Below, one piece after another: positions 1 through 5,347 of a stretch of DNA of 5,377 bases (its first letter is position 1; each line of letters starts with the position of its first letter). The position numbers were made by a program, and so were the translations under genes. Origin of the DNA: Clostridia bacterium. Lineage in GTDB: Bacteria > Bacillota > Clostridia > Peptostreptococcales > Anaerovoracaceae. Location: contig CAAEEE010000218.1 of the NCBI GenBank assembly GCA_900754805.1, positions 1 to 5,377 on the forward strand, written 5' to 3'. The notes beneath the pieces are model-generated. The model was not told the DNA's origin. It was given only the letters and a program-made list of their open reading frames with translations, and searched no databases.

Positions 1-156
1 GCCGAATACATTGAGCGGCTGTCCCGGTATATGGCTTCCAATGACAGGCACTATGCCAATCATTACGCCACCATCAAGAAGTGGCTGGACGAGGACAGCA
101 AGGGCAGGAACGCGAAAAACTACACCTACAACGATAACGAGGGAGAGTGTCTATGA
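1..156 (+). CDS. C-terminal end of a replisome-organizer/replication-initiator-like protein (partial)
   Basis: Frame 1 is open from the window edge to a TGA at 154-156, giving 51 residues that begin AEYIERLSRYMASNDRHY and continue with a basic NHYATIKKWLDED segment. This resembles the tail of the HTH replisome-organizer/DnaD-like proteins carried by clostridial integrative elements, where such a tail (an 'HYxNHYATIKKW' pattern) precedes a DnaC-like loader gene. The family assignment is from memory of that pattern, without a search. The stop codon overlaps the ATG of the next reading frame (ATGA, 153-156), the usual arrangement for a translationally coupled replication pair. The N-terminal DNA-binding part is outside the window, so whether this gene is intact is unknown, although its partner downstream is broken. 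Confidence 0.6.
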   Translation, partial: AEYIERLSRYMASNDRHYANHYATIKKWLDEDSKGRNAKNYTYNDNEGECL

Positions 157-543
157 ATCCAATTTTTGCGAAAATGGTTGATGACGTTGAAGCGGCTAAT
201 GCTGCGCCTTACGATTACATCAATTCCGCTGATGGGCTGAAATACTGCGGCAAGTGCCGAACGCCGAGAACGGGATGATTTGGGGGCAGAGCGTAACACC
301 AGTTTCGGCAAGGAGCAAGTGTTCGATGTGGTTGACAAGCGTCTGCTGTCAGGCAAGCCCATGATCGTCACCACGAATATCCCTCTTTCCGTTATGAAAC
401 AAGCTGCCGATCTGGATGACCGCCGCATTTTTGACCGCATCTTGGAAGTCTGCGTCCCCATCATGTTTGACGGGGACAGCTTCCGCAAAAACACCGCTGC
501 CGACAATCTGAAAATGGCACTGACCACCAAGGAGGCGGCATAA
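153..543 (+). pseudogene. DnaC-like helicase-loader ATPase, internally deleted and frameshifted
   Basis: The start is the ATG at 153, preceded by GGGAGAG at 141-147 and overlapping the upstream stop. The first frame gives MNPIFAKMVDDVEAANAAPY and then a CGKC pair typical of the zinc-binding N-terminus of element-encoded DnaC-like proteins. It ends at a TGA at 276-278 after 41 residues. From 274 a different frame (+1) resumes with the Walker B-like DDLGAER, followed by FGKEQVFDVVDKRLLSGKP, a sensor-like IVTTN, and RRIFDRILEVCVP, ending at the TAA at 541-543. Family members are about 250-280 residues; here only about 40 N-terminal and 90 C-terminal residues remain. The segment holding the second cysteine pair and the Walker A P-loop is missing. 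The junction falls at about 262-274. The product cannot bind ATP as a loader, so this is a dead gene. A re-initiated C-terminal fragment from the TTG at 280 is possible but unlikely to be functional. Confidence 0.75.
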
Positions 544-681
544 TACAGCAATATCTGTATCAACAAGAGCGACAGTATGCTCCGCAGCCCCAACTGCCCC
601 TTCATTTTGTTCGTCGGCACAAAGAAACTGGTCAAGTGAAAGGAGTTTGAACAGTTCATCAGTAAAAAACTGGTGATATAA
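544..681 (+). pseudogene. Possible decayed small element ORF (unrecognised)
   Basis: Right after the DnaC-like stop, the same frame reads YSNICINKSDSMLRSPNCPF and on to ...KKLVK, then a TGA at 637-639, then KEFEQFISKKLVI and a TAA at 679-681. The composition looks protein-like on both sides of the TGA, as if one small gene had acquired a nonsense mutation. There is no good start codon or ribosome binding site: the first ATG is at 577 and nothing Shine-Dalgarno-like precedes it. I do not recognise the family. The other two forward frames are also open for part of this stretch (one is glutamine-rich), so the choice of frame is uncertain. The rest of the gap, 682-731, holds nothing I can identify. 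The whole stretch is best read as eroded element DNA between the loader remnant and the integrase promoter. Confidence 0.25.
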
Positions 682-731
682 GTGGTCTCGGAAGATTTGC
701 AAATAAGTGGAGAGTTTTTTCACACGATGGC

Positions 732-760
732 TTGAGAAGAGGGACGTTATATGCTATAGT
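732..760 (+). promoter_or_regulatory. Predicted sigma-A-type promoter of the integrase remnant
   Basis: A -35 box TTGAGA (732-737) and a -10 box TATAGT (755-760) are separated by 17 nt. The -10 is preceded by TGC (752-754), an extended -10 motif. This is the best consensus match I saw in the window. Transcription would start near 767, about 45 nt before the integrase ATG. It points toward the integrase remnant and beyond it toward ychF, with no obvious terminator in between. Confidence 0.6.
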
Positions 761-774
761 TTATGTGTAGTAGT

Positions 775-805
775 GTGTCCTTTTTCGCAAGCGCGGAAAG
801 GATAC
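775..805 (+). promoter_or_regulatory. 5'-UTR hairpin masking the integrase ribosome binding site
   Basis: Positions 775-785 (GTGTCCTTTTT) can pair with 795-805 (GGAAAGGATAC) over 11 bp: 8 Watson-Crick pairs and 3 G-U pairs. The 9-nt loop is CGCAAGCGC. The right arm contains the integrase Shine-Dalgarno AAAGGA (797-802), which lies 8 nt before the ATG at 811. The hairpin lies wholly within the predicted leader RNA. The pairing is seen directly; a role in holding down integrase translation is inferred. Confidence 0.45.
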
Positions 806-810
806 AATCT

Positions 811-1279
811 ATGGGTAAGAATCTAAAAGGCAAAGAATGTGGTAAGGGTATCTGCCAGAGAAAGGACGGTTTATATTACGCACGGTTCGTAGATAAAACA
901 GGAAAGCGGCATGAGAAGTATCTTCCGAAGCTCGCAACTGGATTGAAGAATCAAAATACGCCGATGCGCACGAGGATGTTTTCGTAGCCACCGATACGAC
1001 GGTGGATCAATGGTTTGACTTCTGGATTGAGAATATTGTGGGTGATTTAGCCCCTAATACGCTCCGCAATTATAGGGAGCGGTATGTCCACAATATTCAA
1101 CCTGTTATGGGCAAAATGATGATTGCCAACGTCAAGCCGATGCACTGCAAAAATGTGTTCATATAGATGGATGCTGACTATGCAGGTTCCACCATCCGTC
1201 AAGCCTATATCACAATGGGTACGATGTTCAAGGCTGCGAATATGCCATCAAGCAATTTCAGCAAAATGGTGTAGTCTGA
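811..1279 (+). pseudogene. Tyrosine-type integrase of an integrative element, decayed
   Basis: The start is the ATG at 811 with AAAGGA at 797-802. The N-terminus reads MGKNLKGKECGKGICQRKDG, then YYARFVDKTGKRHEKYLPKLA, which is the AP2-like arm-binding region of the large clostridial conjugative-element integrase family. Three lesions are visible. First, the frame shifts at about 934-936: family members have about four more residues between KLA and NWIEE, so roughly 10 nt are gone. Second, in the restored frame (936 onward: NWIEESKYADAHEDVFVATD..., the SAM-like core-binding domain TVDQWFDFWIE...NTLRNYRERYVHNIQP), a TAG at 1164-1166 replaces an expected sense codon, probably CAG. Third, after GSTIRQAYITMGTMFKA (to about 1236) the sequence jumps to what looks like a C-terminal tail, EYAIKQFQQNGVV, stopping with TGA at 1277-1279 in yet another frame. 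The whole catalytic domain (R...K...HxxR...H...Y) is absent. No active recombinase can be made. A short N-terminal DNA-binding fragment ending at 985-987 might still be translated. Confidence 0.85.
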
Positions 1280-1325
1280 TGAAATCCAATAAAGCCAACT
1301 GCGAAAATGGTGTAAAAATGGTGTA
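1263..1325 (+). repeat. Three copies of an 11-bp direct repeat at the integrase 3' end
   Basis: The unit AAAATGGTGTA occurs at 1263-1273, 1304-1314 and 1315-1325. The last two are exactly tandem and the first is 30 nt upstream. The first copy lies in the last codons of the integrase tail; the other two lie just past it. Short direct repeats here could be integrase arm-binding sites, a relic of an att junction, or replication slippage. The repeats are certain; the role is open. Confidence 0.7.
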
Positions 1326-1352
1326 ACAGCCAAGACACCAAACGCTGAAATC

Positions 1353-1367
1353 CCTTGAAAATCAAGG
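1353..1367. repeat. Small perfect palindrome between the element remnant and ychF
   Basis: CCTTGA (1353-1358) and TCAAGG (1362-1367) form a perfect 6-bp inverted repeat around AAA. It sits 6 nt before the ychF Shine-Dalgarno GAAGGAG (1374-1380). The stem is too weak and lacks the T-run needed for a terminator. Its place at the edge between mobile and core DNA makes it a candidate attachment-site core or protein-binding site, with no further support in the window. Confidence 0.4.
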
Positions 1368-1391
1368 AAAATCGAAGGAGAATGAGTACAA

Positions 1392-2492
1392 ATGAAATTA
1401 GGTATCGTAGGTCTGCCGAATGTCGGCAAAAGCACCTTATTCAACGCTATCACTAAGGCAGGCGCAGAAGCTGCCAACTATCCTTTCTGCACGATTGAGC
1501 CGAATGTTGGCGTGGTTACCGTTCCCGATGAGCGCATAACCAAGCTTCATGAAAAATATAATTCAAAGAAAACAATCTATGCCACCATTGAGTTTTGCGA
1601 TATCGCAGGTCTTGTAAAGGGCGCTTCCCGGGGTGAAGGTCTTGGAAACAAGTTCCTTGGACATATCCGTGAAGTTGAAGCCATCGTTCATGTGGTGCGC
1701 TGCTTTGAAAATGACAATATCGTTCATGTGGACGGTCAAATCAATCCTGCCAATGACATTGATACAATCAACACTGAGCTTCTTCTCAGCGATATGGAAG
1801 TCTTGGAACGCCGCCTGCAAAAGACGGAGAAAAATGCGAAATTCGACAAATCCGCCAGAGAAGAGCTTGAACTTCTGCAGAGAGTTTATGCACACCTTTC
1901 CGATGGAAAAAATGCACGTTCCATGGATTTAGACGAAGAAGAAGCCGCTTATGTGAAAACAATCGGGCTTTTATCCTATAAACCAATTATCTATGTTGCC
2001 AACGTCTCCGATGACGGTGTTGCAGACGCGGAGGCCGGAAAGAATCCGTATGTGGAAACAGTCCGCAAAATCGCCGCAGAAGAAGGCGCCGAAGTCGTTG
2101 TCATCTGTGCTGAAATTGAAGCAGAAATGGCGGAGCTCGACGATGAAGAACGCAGTATGTTCCTCGAAGAGCTTGGAATTACGGAGTCCGGTCTGGATAA
2201 ACTCGTAAAAGCATCTTATGCGCTGCTGAACCTGATTTCCTTCCTCACGGCAGGAGAAGACGAATGCCGCGCATGGACGATTAAACGCGGAACGAAAGCC
2301 CCACAGGCTGCCGGAAAGATTCACACGGACTTCGAAAGAGGCTTTATCCGTGCGGAAACGATTGCTTACGATAAGTTTATGGAAGTCGGCGGCTCCATGG
2401 CGGCTGCCAAGGAAAAAGGCTTCCTGCGCTCGGAAGGCAAGGAATATGTAATGAAAGACGGGGACATTGTAAACTTCCTGTTTAATGTTTAA
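1392..2492 (+). CDS. ychF: Redox-regulated ATPase YchF (Obg family, OLA1-like)
   Basis: The 366-residue product matches the usual YchF length (E. coli about 363) from end to end. G1/P-loop GLPNVGKS is at residues 7-14; the switch I region with [11 protein letters not shown] is at 30-40; G3 DIAG is at 70-73, followed by [14 protein letters not shown] helical coiled-coil insertion lies at about 129-195 (many E/K/R). The G4-equivalent NVSD is at 204-207, and the C-terminal TGS domain is at about 283-366 ([19 protein letters not shown]...[12 protein letters not shown]). YchF proteins hydrolyse ATP rather than GTP because the usual NKxD is replaced by NxxE, associate with ribosomes, and act in stress and translation control in the cytosol. 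Here the last residue of that motif is Asp, not Glu. The start at 1392 has GAAGGAG 11 nt upstream and begins exactly at the family's [10 protein letters not shown]. An out-of-frame ATG at 1382 is not used. The gene has no clear promoter of its own in the 60 nt before it, which are element-derived. Confidence 0.97.
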   Translation: MKLGIVGLPNVGKSTLFNAITKAGAEAANYPFCTIEPNVGVVTVPDERITKLHEKYNSKKTIYATIEFCDIAGLVKGASRGEGLGNKFLGHIREVEAIVHVVRCFENDNIVHVDGQINPANDIDTINTELLLSDMEVLERRLQKTEKNAKFDKSAREELELLQRVYAHLSDGKNARSMDLDEEEAAYVKTIGLLSYKPIIYVANVSDDGVADAEAGKNPYVETVRKIAAEEGAEVVVICAEIEAEMAELDDEERSMFLEELGITESGLDKLVKASYALLNLISFLTAGEDECRAWTIKRGTKAPQAAGKIHTDFERGFIRAETIAYDKFMEVGGSMAAAKEKGFLRSEGKEYVMKDGDIVNFLFNV

Positions 2493-2506
2493 TTCTAAAA
2501 ATCAAA

Positions 2507-2555
2507 GAGCCTTTGCGCTGCGGGCGGATTCGCCCTGCAATGCAAAGGCTTTTTT
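2507..2555 (+). terminator. Rho-independent terminator of ychF, possibly bidirectional
   Basis: GCCTTTGC (2509-2516) pairs perfectly with GCAAAGGC (2542-2549). An inner GGGCG/CGCCC stem lies around a GATT loop, and six T residues follow (2550-2555). It starts 14 nt after the ychF stop. On the minus strand the same hairpin is followed by a looser T-rich run (TCTTTGATTTTT), so it may also end the convergent transcript coming from 2570. Confidence 0.9.
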
Positions 2556-2577
2556 GCTAAATCAGTTTGCTAAATCA
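2553..2577. repeat. Short tandem duplication over the 3' end of the small HTH-like gene
   Basis: TTTGCTAAATCA occurs at 2553-2564 and again at 2566-2577, one base apart, a 13-bp tandem duplication. The second copy contains the TAG stop (minus strand, 2570-2572) of the small gene; the first copy would supply an equivalent sequence, so the reading frame is not altered. It is probably a replication slippage event. Confidence 0.7.
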
Positions 2578-2788
2578 ATGCCAGAAGTGCCTCCCGTTCC
2601 TCTTCCGTCAGCTGCATGCTCAGGCACACGCGCTCGATGGTCTGCATGTCCGGAATGAAATCTGTCTCGGTACAAAGCTTCGTAAAGTCGTTCTTGCTCA
2701 TGCCCATCCTCGAAAAGGTTATCGTCCCTTCCGCAATCTTTCTGTCATAATATCTGAAAAATAAAGTCTTAAAAGTCAGTTGTTTCAT
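2570..2788 (-). CDS. Small HTH (Xre)-like protein, function unknown
   Basis: A 72-residue protein starting MKQLTFKTLFFRYYDRKIAE. The segment DFTKLCTETDFIPDMQTIERVCLSMQLTEEEREALL (residues 34-69) has the feel of the last helices of Xre/Cro-type HTH proteins, where a recognition-helix region is followed by 'TIxRhCxxMxLTxEExxxLL'. The recognition helix itself is not clear and the first HTH helix is poorly matched, so this is tentative. I chose the ATG at 2788 because AGAAGAAG lies just upstream; an in-frame ATG at 2821 adds 11 residues (MRLYTERREED) within the upstream gene. The start overlaps the end of the membrane-protein gene by 20 nt, which implies co-transcription and probably translational coupling. 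It could be a regulator or a small partner of the upstream protein; no toxin or membrane signature is visible. Confidence 0.6.
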   Translation of the reverse strand: MKQLTFKTLFFRYYDRKIAEGTITFSRMGMSKNDFTKLCTETDFIPDMQTIERVCLSMQLTEEEREALLALI

Positions 2789-3452
2789 ATCTTCTTCTCT
2801 TCTTTCTGTATACAATCTCAAAAATAATATTTATAAAGAGCACAATTCCTACTATCATCATACCACAATGCATGAAAAATGTATCAGGCAGAATTTTGAT
2901 GATTGGGTCAGTCGCGGGATTAAAGAGCCAGTAATCGTTGCGGAAAAAAGTTTTATGCATCAAGACAAAAGTCCACTGCCAGTCGATGAGAACCGCCGTA
3001 AGCGTAGACACTGCAATTACCGCCGAGGTAATCACCGATACCCTCATCCATCGATAGGTTTTGCGCCGCCAAATCAGCAGTCCTGTGAAGAAAAGGCCTC
3101 CTGCCGCCGCAATAATCTGTACCGCTGTAAAAATCGTCTTTACCTCTTCAAAATGGATTCTGCCCTGCAGGGACATGGTCATATCGGGAAACTGCAGCTC
3201 TTGCTCCCCGCCCAGAAGATTATAGTCAATCAAAGTATCATAATTCCGAATGCATTCCTGCCGCGTAAACCCGGAGTTTTCCGGTATATTCAGCCTGTCG
3301 ATGTCGAAATAATACAGTGGTCTGAATAAAACCGTCACGCTGATTGCGATACAGATTACGGTTACTGCCGCCAAAATCCCAAGGCAAACCTCTCCTGCCC
3401 AATCTTTCGTTCGGTTCTGTCGTGTCCGGCCTGAATTTGTTATCTCTGCCAC
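2769..3452 (-). CDS. TIGR01906/DUF1461 membrane protein, lipoprotein intramolecular transacylase (Lit)-like
   Basis: A 227-residue membrane protein with four predicted helices (about 22-44, 105-128, 136-157 and 192-215). A long extracytoplasmic segment follows helix 1, and the C-terminus is strongly basic (RKKRRR). Family hallmarks of DUF1461/TIGR01906 are visible: RNYDTLIDYN (69-78), LQGRIHFEEVK (95-105), and HKTFFRNDYWLFNP, which runs into TDPIIKILPDTFF (166-193). The characterised member Lit, in Bacillus cereus and Enterococcus, moves an acyl chain within a diacyl lipoprotein to give the lyso form, weakening TLR2 recognition. Two histidines known to matter there have plausible counterparts in H100 and H166. 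Many family members are uncharacterised, so activity is inferred. The start is GTG (3450-3452) with AAAGGA 9 nt upstream; no better in-frame start exists. It is the first gene of a two-gene unit with the small HTH-like gene and is divergent from the PHP phosphatase gene. Confidence 0.8.
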   Translation of the reverse strand: MAEITNSGRTRQNRTKDWAGEVCLGILAAVTVICIAISVTVLFRPLYYFDIDRLNIPENSGFTRQECIRNYDTLIDYNLLGGEQELQFPDMTMSLQGRIHFEEVKTIFTAVQIIAAAGGLFFTGLLIWRRKTYRWMRVSVITSAVIAVSTLTAVLIDWQWTFVLMHKTFFRNDYWLFNPATDPIIKILPDTFFMHCGMMIVGIVLFINIIFEIVYRKKRRRYETTDF

Positions 3453-3469
3453 TATAGATTTTCCTTTCC

Positions 3470-3509
3470 GCCTGTGTTAAAATCTTTTGTATGAAAGGAG
3501 ATCACAGGC
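3470..3509 (+). promoter_or_regulatory. Inverted repeat flanking the phosphatase ribosome binding site in the divergent intergenic region
   Basis: GCCTGTG (3470-3476) and CACAGGC (3503-3509) are perfect 7-bp inverted arms. Within them, ATCTTTT (3482-3488) partly complements AAAGGAGAT (3494-3502), so the Shine-Dalgarno AAAGGAG (3494-3500) could be enclosed in a hairpin. The arms could alternatively be a two-fold operator serving both divergent genes. No convincing -35/-10 pair for either gene was found in this 59-nt gap; promoters may lie inside the opposite gene's 5' end. Confidence 0.3.
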
Positions 3510-3511
3510 AT

Positions 3512-4429
3512 ATGAACATTATACCATATAATTACCATACACATACAGAACTTTGTGACGGAACTGCAAGTTTAGAAGAGATGACACTTGCCGCAATGAA
3601 AGAAGGCTTTAAAGTTATCGGGTTTTCCGGTCACTGCTATACGGCATATGACGACTGCTACTGCATGAGCCTTGAAGGTACGAAATACTATCGCAGCGAA
3701 ATTCTCAGACTCCGCGAAAAATATAAAGACAAAATTTTGATTTTATGCGGAATTGAGCAGGATTTCGGATCGGATGAGCCTGTCTCGGGTTATGACTATT
3801 CCATTGGCTCGGTTCATGCAATCTTCCCGGATGCGCTTGCGAATTCCACGGATAATTTTCATGGCTTCGACCGCAGCCGCTTTTACTATATCGACTGGAA
3901 CGTGGAAAAAATTCAAGAAGCGGTTTCTGAGGATTTCGATGGTGCCCCTTACGCTTTTATCGAGTGCTATTACCGAACGGTTTCCATGCTTCCGGAAGTG
4001 ACCGGATGCCTAATTATCGGACATTTTGATTTGATTACAAAATTCAATGAAAAAAGCCCATGGTTTGACGAAAATCATCCGCGATACCAAGCTGCAGTCA
4101 AGAGCGCTCTTGACAATATTTTTAAAGCATATCCCTTCACGGATGCCGCAAAATACCCCGGAGCGGATGGAAAACCGATTTTCGAGATCAACACCGGAGC
4201 CATTTCCAGAGGCTGGCGCACGAGCCCTTATCCGTCCGCATGGATTTTAAAGGAAATCAATCAGCGAGGCGGGCATATCATGATAAACAGCGACAGCCAC
4301 GCAGTCGATACCATCAACTGTTCATTTAAAGAAGCGTTGCAGCTTGCCAAAGACTGTGGCTTCCGGTACACGAAAATCCTGACGCAGTGCGGGCTTGAAG
4401 ATTACAAAATACAGCTGGAAAAGGCATAA
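3512..4429 (+). CDS. PHP-domain histidinol-phosphatase (HisJ family)
   Basis: A 305-residue protein of the PHP metallophosphoesterase superfamily; HisJ members hydrolyse L-histidinol phosphate to histidinol (EC 3.1.3.15) in histidine synthesis. Metal-ligand motifs are all present, numbered from the chosen start: HTH at 9-11 with D16 (YHTHTELCDG), FSGH ending at H41, GIEQD with E82, GSVH ending at H102, IGHFD with H171 and D173, and NSDSH with D261 and H263. Length is slightly above the usual 260-280 residues. The start chosen is the ATG at 3512, because AAAGGAG (3494-3500) lies 11 nt before it and the protein then opens with MNIIPYNYHTHTE, as the family does. An ATG at 3491 would overlap that ribosome binding site and add seven non-conserved residues. 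There is no other his gene in the window, so the true substrate could be another phosphate ester. The gene stands alone between a divergent promoter region and its own terminator. Confidence 0.9.
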   Translation: MNIIPYNYHTHTELCDGTASLEEMTLAAMKEGFKVIGFSGHCYTAYDDCYCMSLEGTKYYRSEILRLREKYKDKILILCGIEQDFGSDEPVSGYDYSIGSVHAIFPDALANSTDNFHGFDRSRFYYIDWNVEKIQEAVSEDFDGAPYAFIECYYRTVSMLPEVTGCLIIGHFDLITKFNEKSPWFDENHPRYQAAVKSALDNIFKAYPFTDAAKYPGADGKPIFEINTGAISRGWRTSPYPSAWILKEINQRGGHIMINSDSHAVDTINCSFKEALQLAKDCGFRYTKILTQCGLEDYKIQLEKA

Positions 4430-4434
4430 TTTTA

Positions 4435-4460
4435 GGGTCGGCTGACTGCCGACCCTTTTT
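4435..4460 (+). terminator. Rho-independent terminator of the PHP phosphatase gene
   Basis: A perfect 8-bp stem GGGTCGGC (4435-4442) / GCCGACCC (4448-4455) with loop TGACT is followed by five T residues (4456-4460). It begins 6 nt after the stop codon. On the opposite strand the hairpin is followed by TAAAATT, a poor U-run, so it would end the convergent pantothenate kinase transcript less well. No separate terminator for that gene is visible in 4461-4495. Confidence 0.92.
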
Positions 4461-4495
4461 CATCTTCATATCGCATATCTTATGTATACAAACTC

Positions 4496-5347
4496 TTATT
4501 TCGTGCCGCCAATATACTTCAAACAGCATTTTTCGGATAAGGCTGTACCGATGGCGGTTCCATATTCACCGTCTTTCGGAACGATAAAGTTCAGCTTAGG
4601 GAACATTGTCTTAATCATGCCGCAGACATATTCACATTCCGGAAAGTTCGTAAGCGCGCCGATTAAAATGAAATCTCTGATGTTCGTCCCCTGTGCAATC
4701 AGTGCCGCAGTCTGACATATAGATTCAATGACCATATGCACAATTCCCGCCGCCTTATCTTCACAGGTCGCACGCGAGGAGGCTTTTCCGAAGTTTGACG
4801 CGGTAACTTCAAGATTCAGCCCCGGAAGAGGTTTCTCAGATATATCTCCGACTCTGAGGTCGATATGTCCAATCTGTCCGTTTGATGCCAGTTCCTGAAT
4901 TTTGTCAATATCGTTTGTGTTCAGCATCAGCTTCGACAGCCCGATAATCGTCCCGCCACCGATTCCGATTCCGCCCAAGTGCGTTGGAATTCCGTCTTTT
5001 ACGCCTACAAAGGAAGTACCGGTTCCCATGCTTACAACCATGAATTCCTTCTTCCCCTGCGCGAAGTATCCACCGCCGACGCCGTTTGCGGTAAACTCAT
5101 CCACTTTATAGGTCGGCAGCCCATAGATTGGCTGATCCACAACACTGCATCCCACTCCGGTTAAATTAACCTGTTCAATGTCTTCAAGGAACAATTCATT
5201 ATCATACAAAAACTTTCCAAAAGCGCCAAACAGCGATGCAATCGCGTTGCTCGCTGAAATTTGAACCGACTTCAGCATTTTTTCTTCGTCAAATCCTGCA
5301 ATCTTCGTGGTACTTCCGCCGATGTCGATTCCAACTACAATTCCCAT
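4496..5347 (-). CDS. coaW: Type II pantothenate kinase (Fumble family)
   Basis: A 283-residue protein of the ASKHA fold. It phosphorylates pantothenate with ATP, the first committed step of coenzyme A synthesis (EC 2.7.1.33), in the cytosol. Visible motifs are the phosphate-1 loop GIDIGGSTTK (6-15), VDEFTANGVGGG (82-93) with E84 matching the catalytic glutamate region (EFDAA in S. aureus CoaW), the phosphate-2 MGTGTS (107-112), GGIGIGGGTIIGLS (125-138), ASNFGKASS (183-191), the adenosine-side ILIGALTN (227-234), and the C-terminal DGEYGTAIGTAL (259-270). Length fits the bacterial type II enzymes (about 267-290). At the position just before LGGIG, where S. aureus and human enzymes have Arg, this protein has His123. 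BadF/BcrA-type activator ATPases share the first motif but lack the GGIGxGGG block, so they are rejected. The start is the ATG at 5345-5347 with AAAAGGA (5358-5364) 10 nt upstream. The frame stays open to the window edge, so an upstream extension cannot be strictly excluded. Confidence 0.88.
   Translation of the reverse strand: MGIVVGIDIGGSTTKIAGFDEEKMLKSVQISASNAIASLFGAFGKFLYDNELFLEDIEQVNLTGVGCSVVDQPIYGLPTYKVDEFTANGVGGGYFAQGKKEFMVVSMGTGTSFVGVKDGIPTHLGGIGIGGGTIIGLSKLMLNTNDIDKIQELASNGQIGHIDLRVGDISEKPLPGLNLEVTASNFGKASSRATCEDKAAGIVHMVIESICQTAALIAQGTNIRDFILIGALTNFPECEYVCGMIKTMFPKLNFIVPKDGEYGTAIGTALSEKCCLKYIGGTK

Noticed and set aside
280..543. Independent 87-residue gene with a TTG start
   Set aside because: The sequence is the C-terminal half of a DnaC-like ATPase (Walker B and after); the TTG is the Leu codon of DDLGAER and has no suitable ribosome binding site.
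126..659. Minus-strand ORF of 177 residues, and the overlapping one at 349-723
   Set aside because: Antisense shadows of the DnaC-like remnant; low-complexity Ser/Arg-rich or unrecognisable products with no support from start sites.
763..810. Integrase start at the ATG at 763
   Set aside because: This falls at or before the predicted transcription start and runs through the leader hairpin; the family begins MGKNLKGK, which matches the ATG at 811 with AAAGGA upstream.
1123..1326. Plus-strand ORF of 67 residues
   Set aside because: It runs out of frame through integrase core-domain codons; only its last residues fall beyond the integrase remnant.
2868..3329. Plus-strand ORF of 153 residues
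   Set aside because: Antisense to the DUF1461 membrane protein, whose strand has clear family motifs and helices.
3491..3511. Start of the PHP phosphatase at the ATG at 3491
   Set aside because: It would make the ribosome binding site part of the coding region and add a non-conserved MKGDHRH; the ATG at 3512 fits better.
4496..5347. BadF/BcrA-type dehydratase activator ATPase, suggested by GIDIGGSTTK
   Set aside because: There is no CxxC iron-sulfur cluster ligand pattern, and the GGIGIGGG, ASNFGKASS and DGEYGTAIG blocks are those of type II pantothenate kinases.
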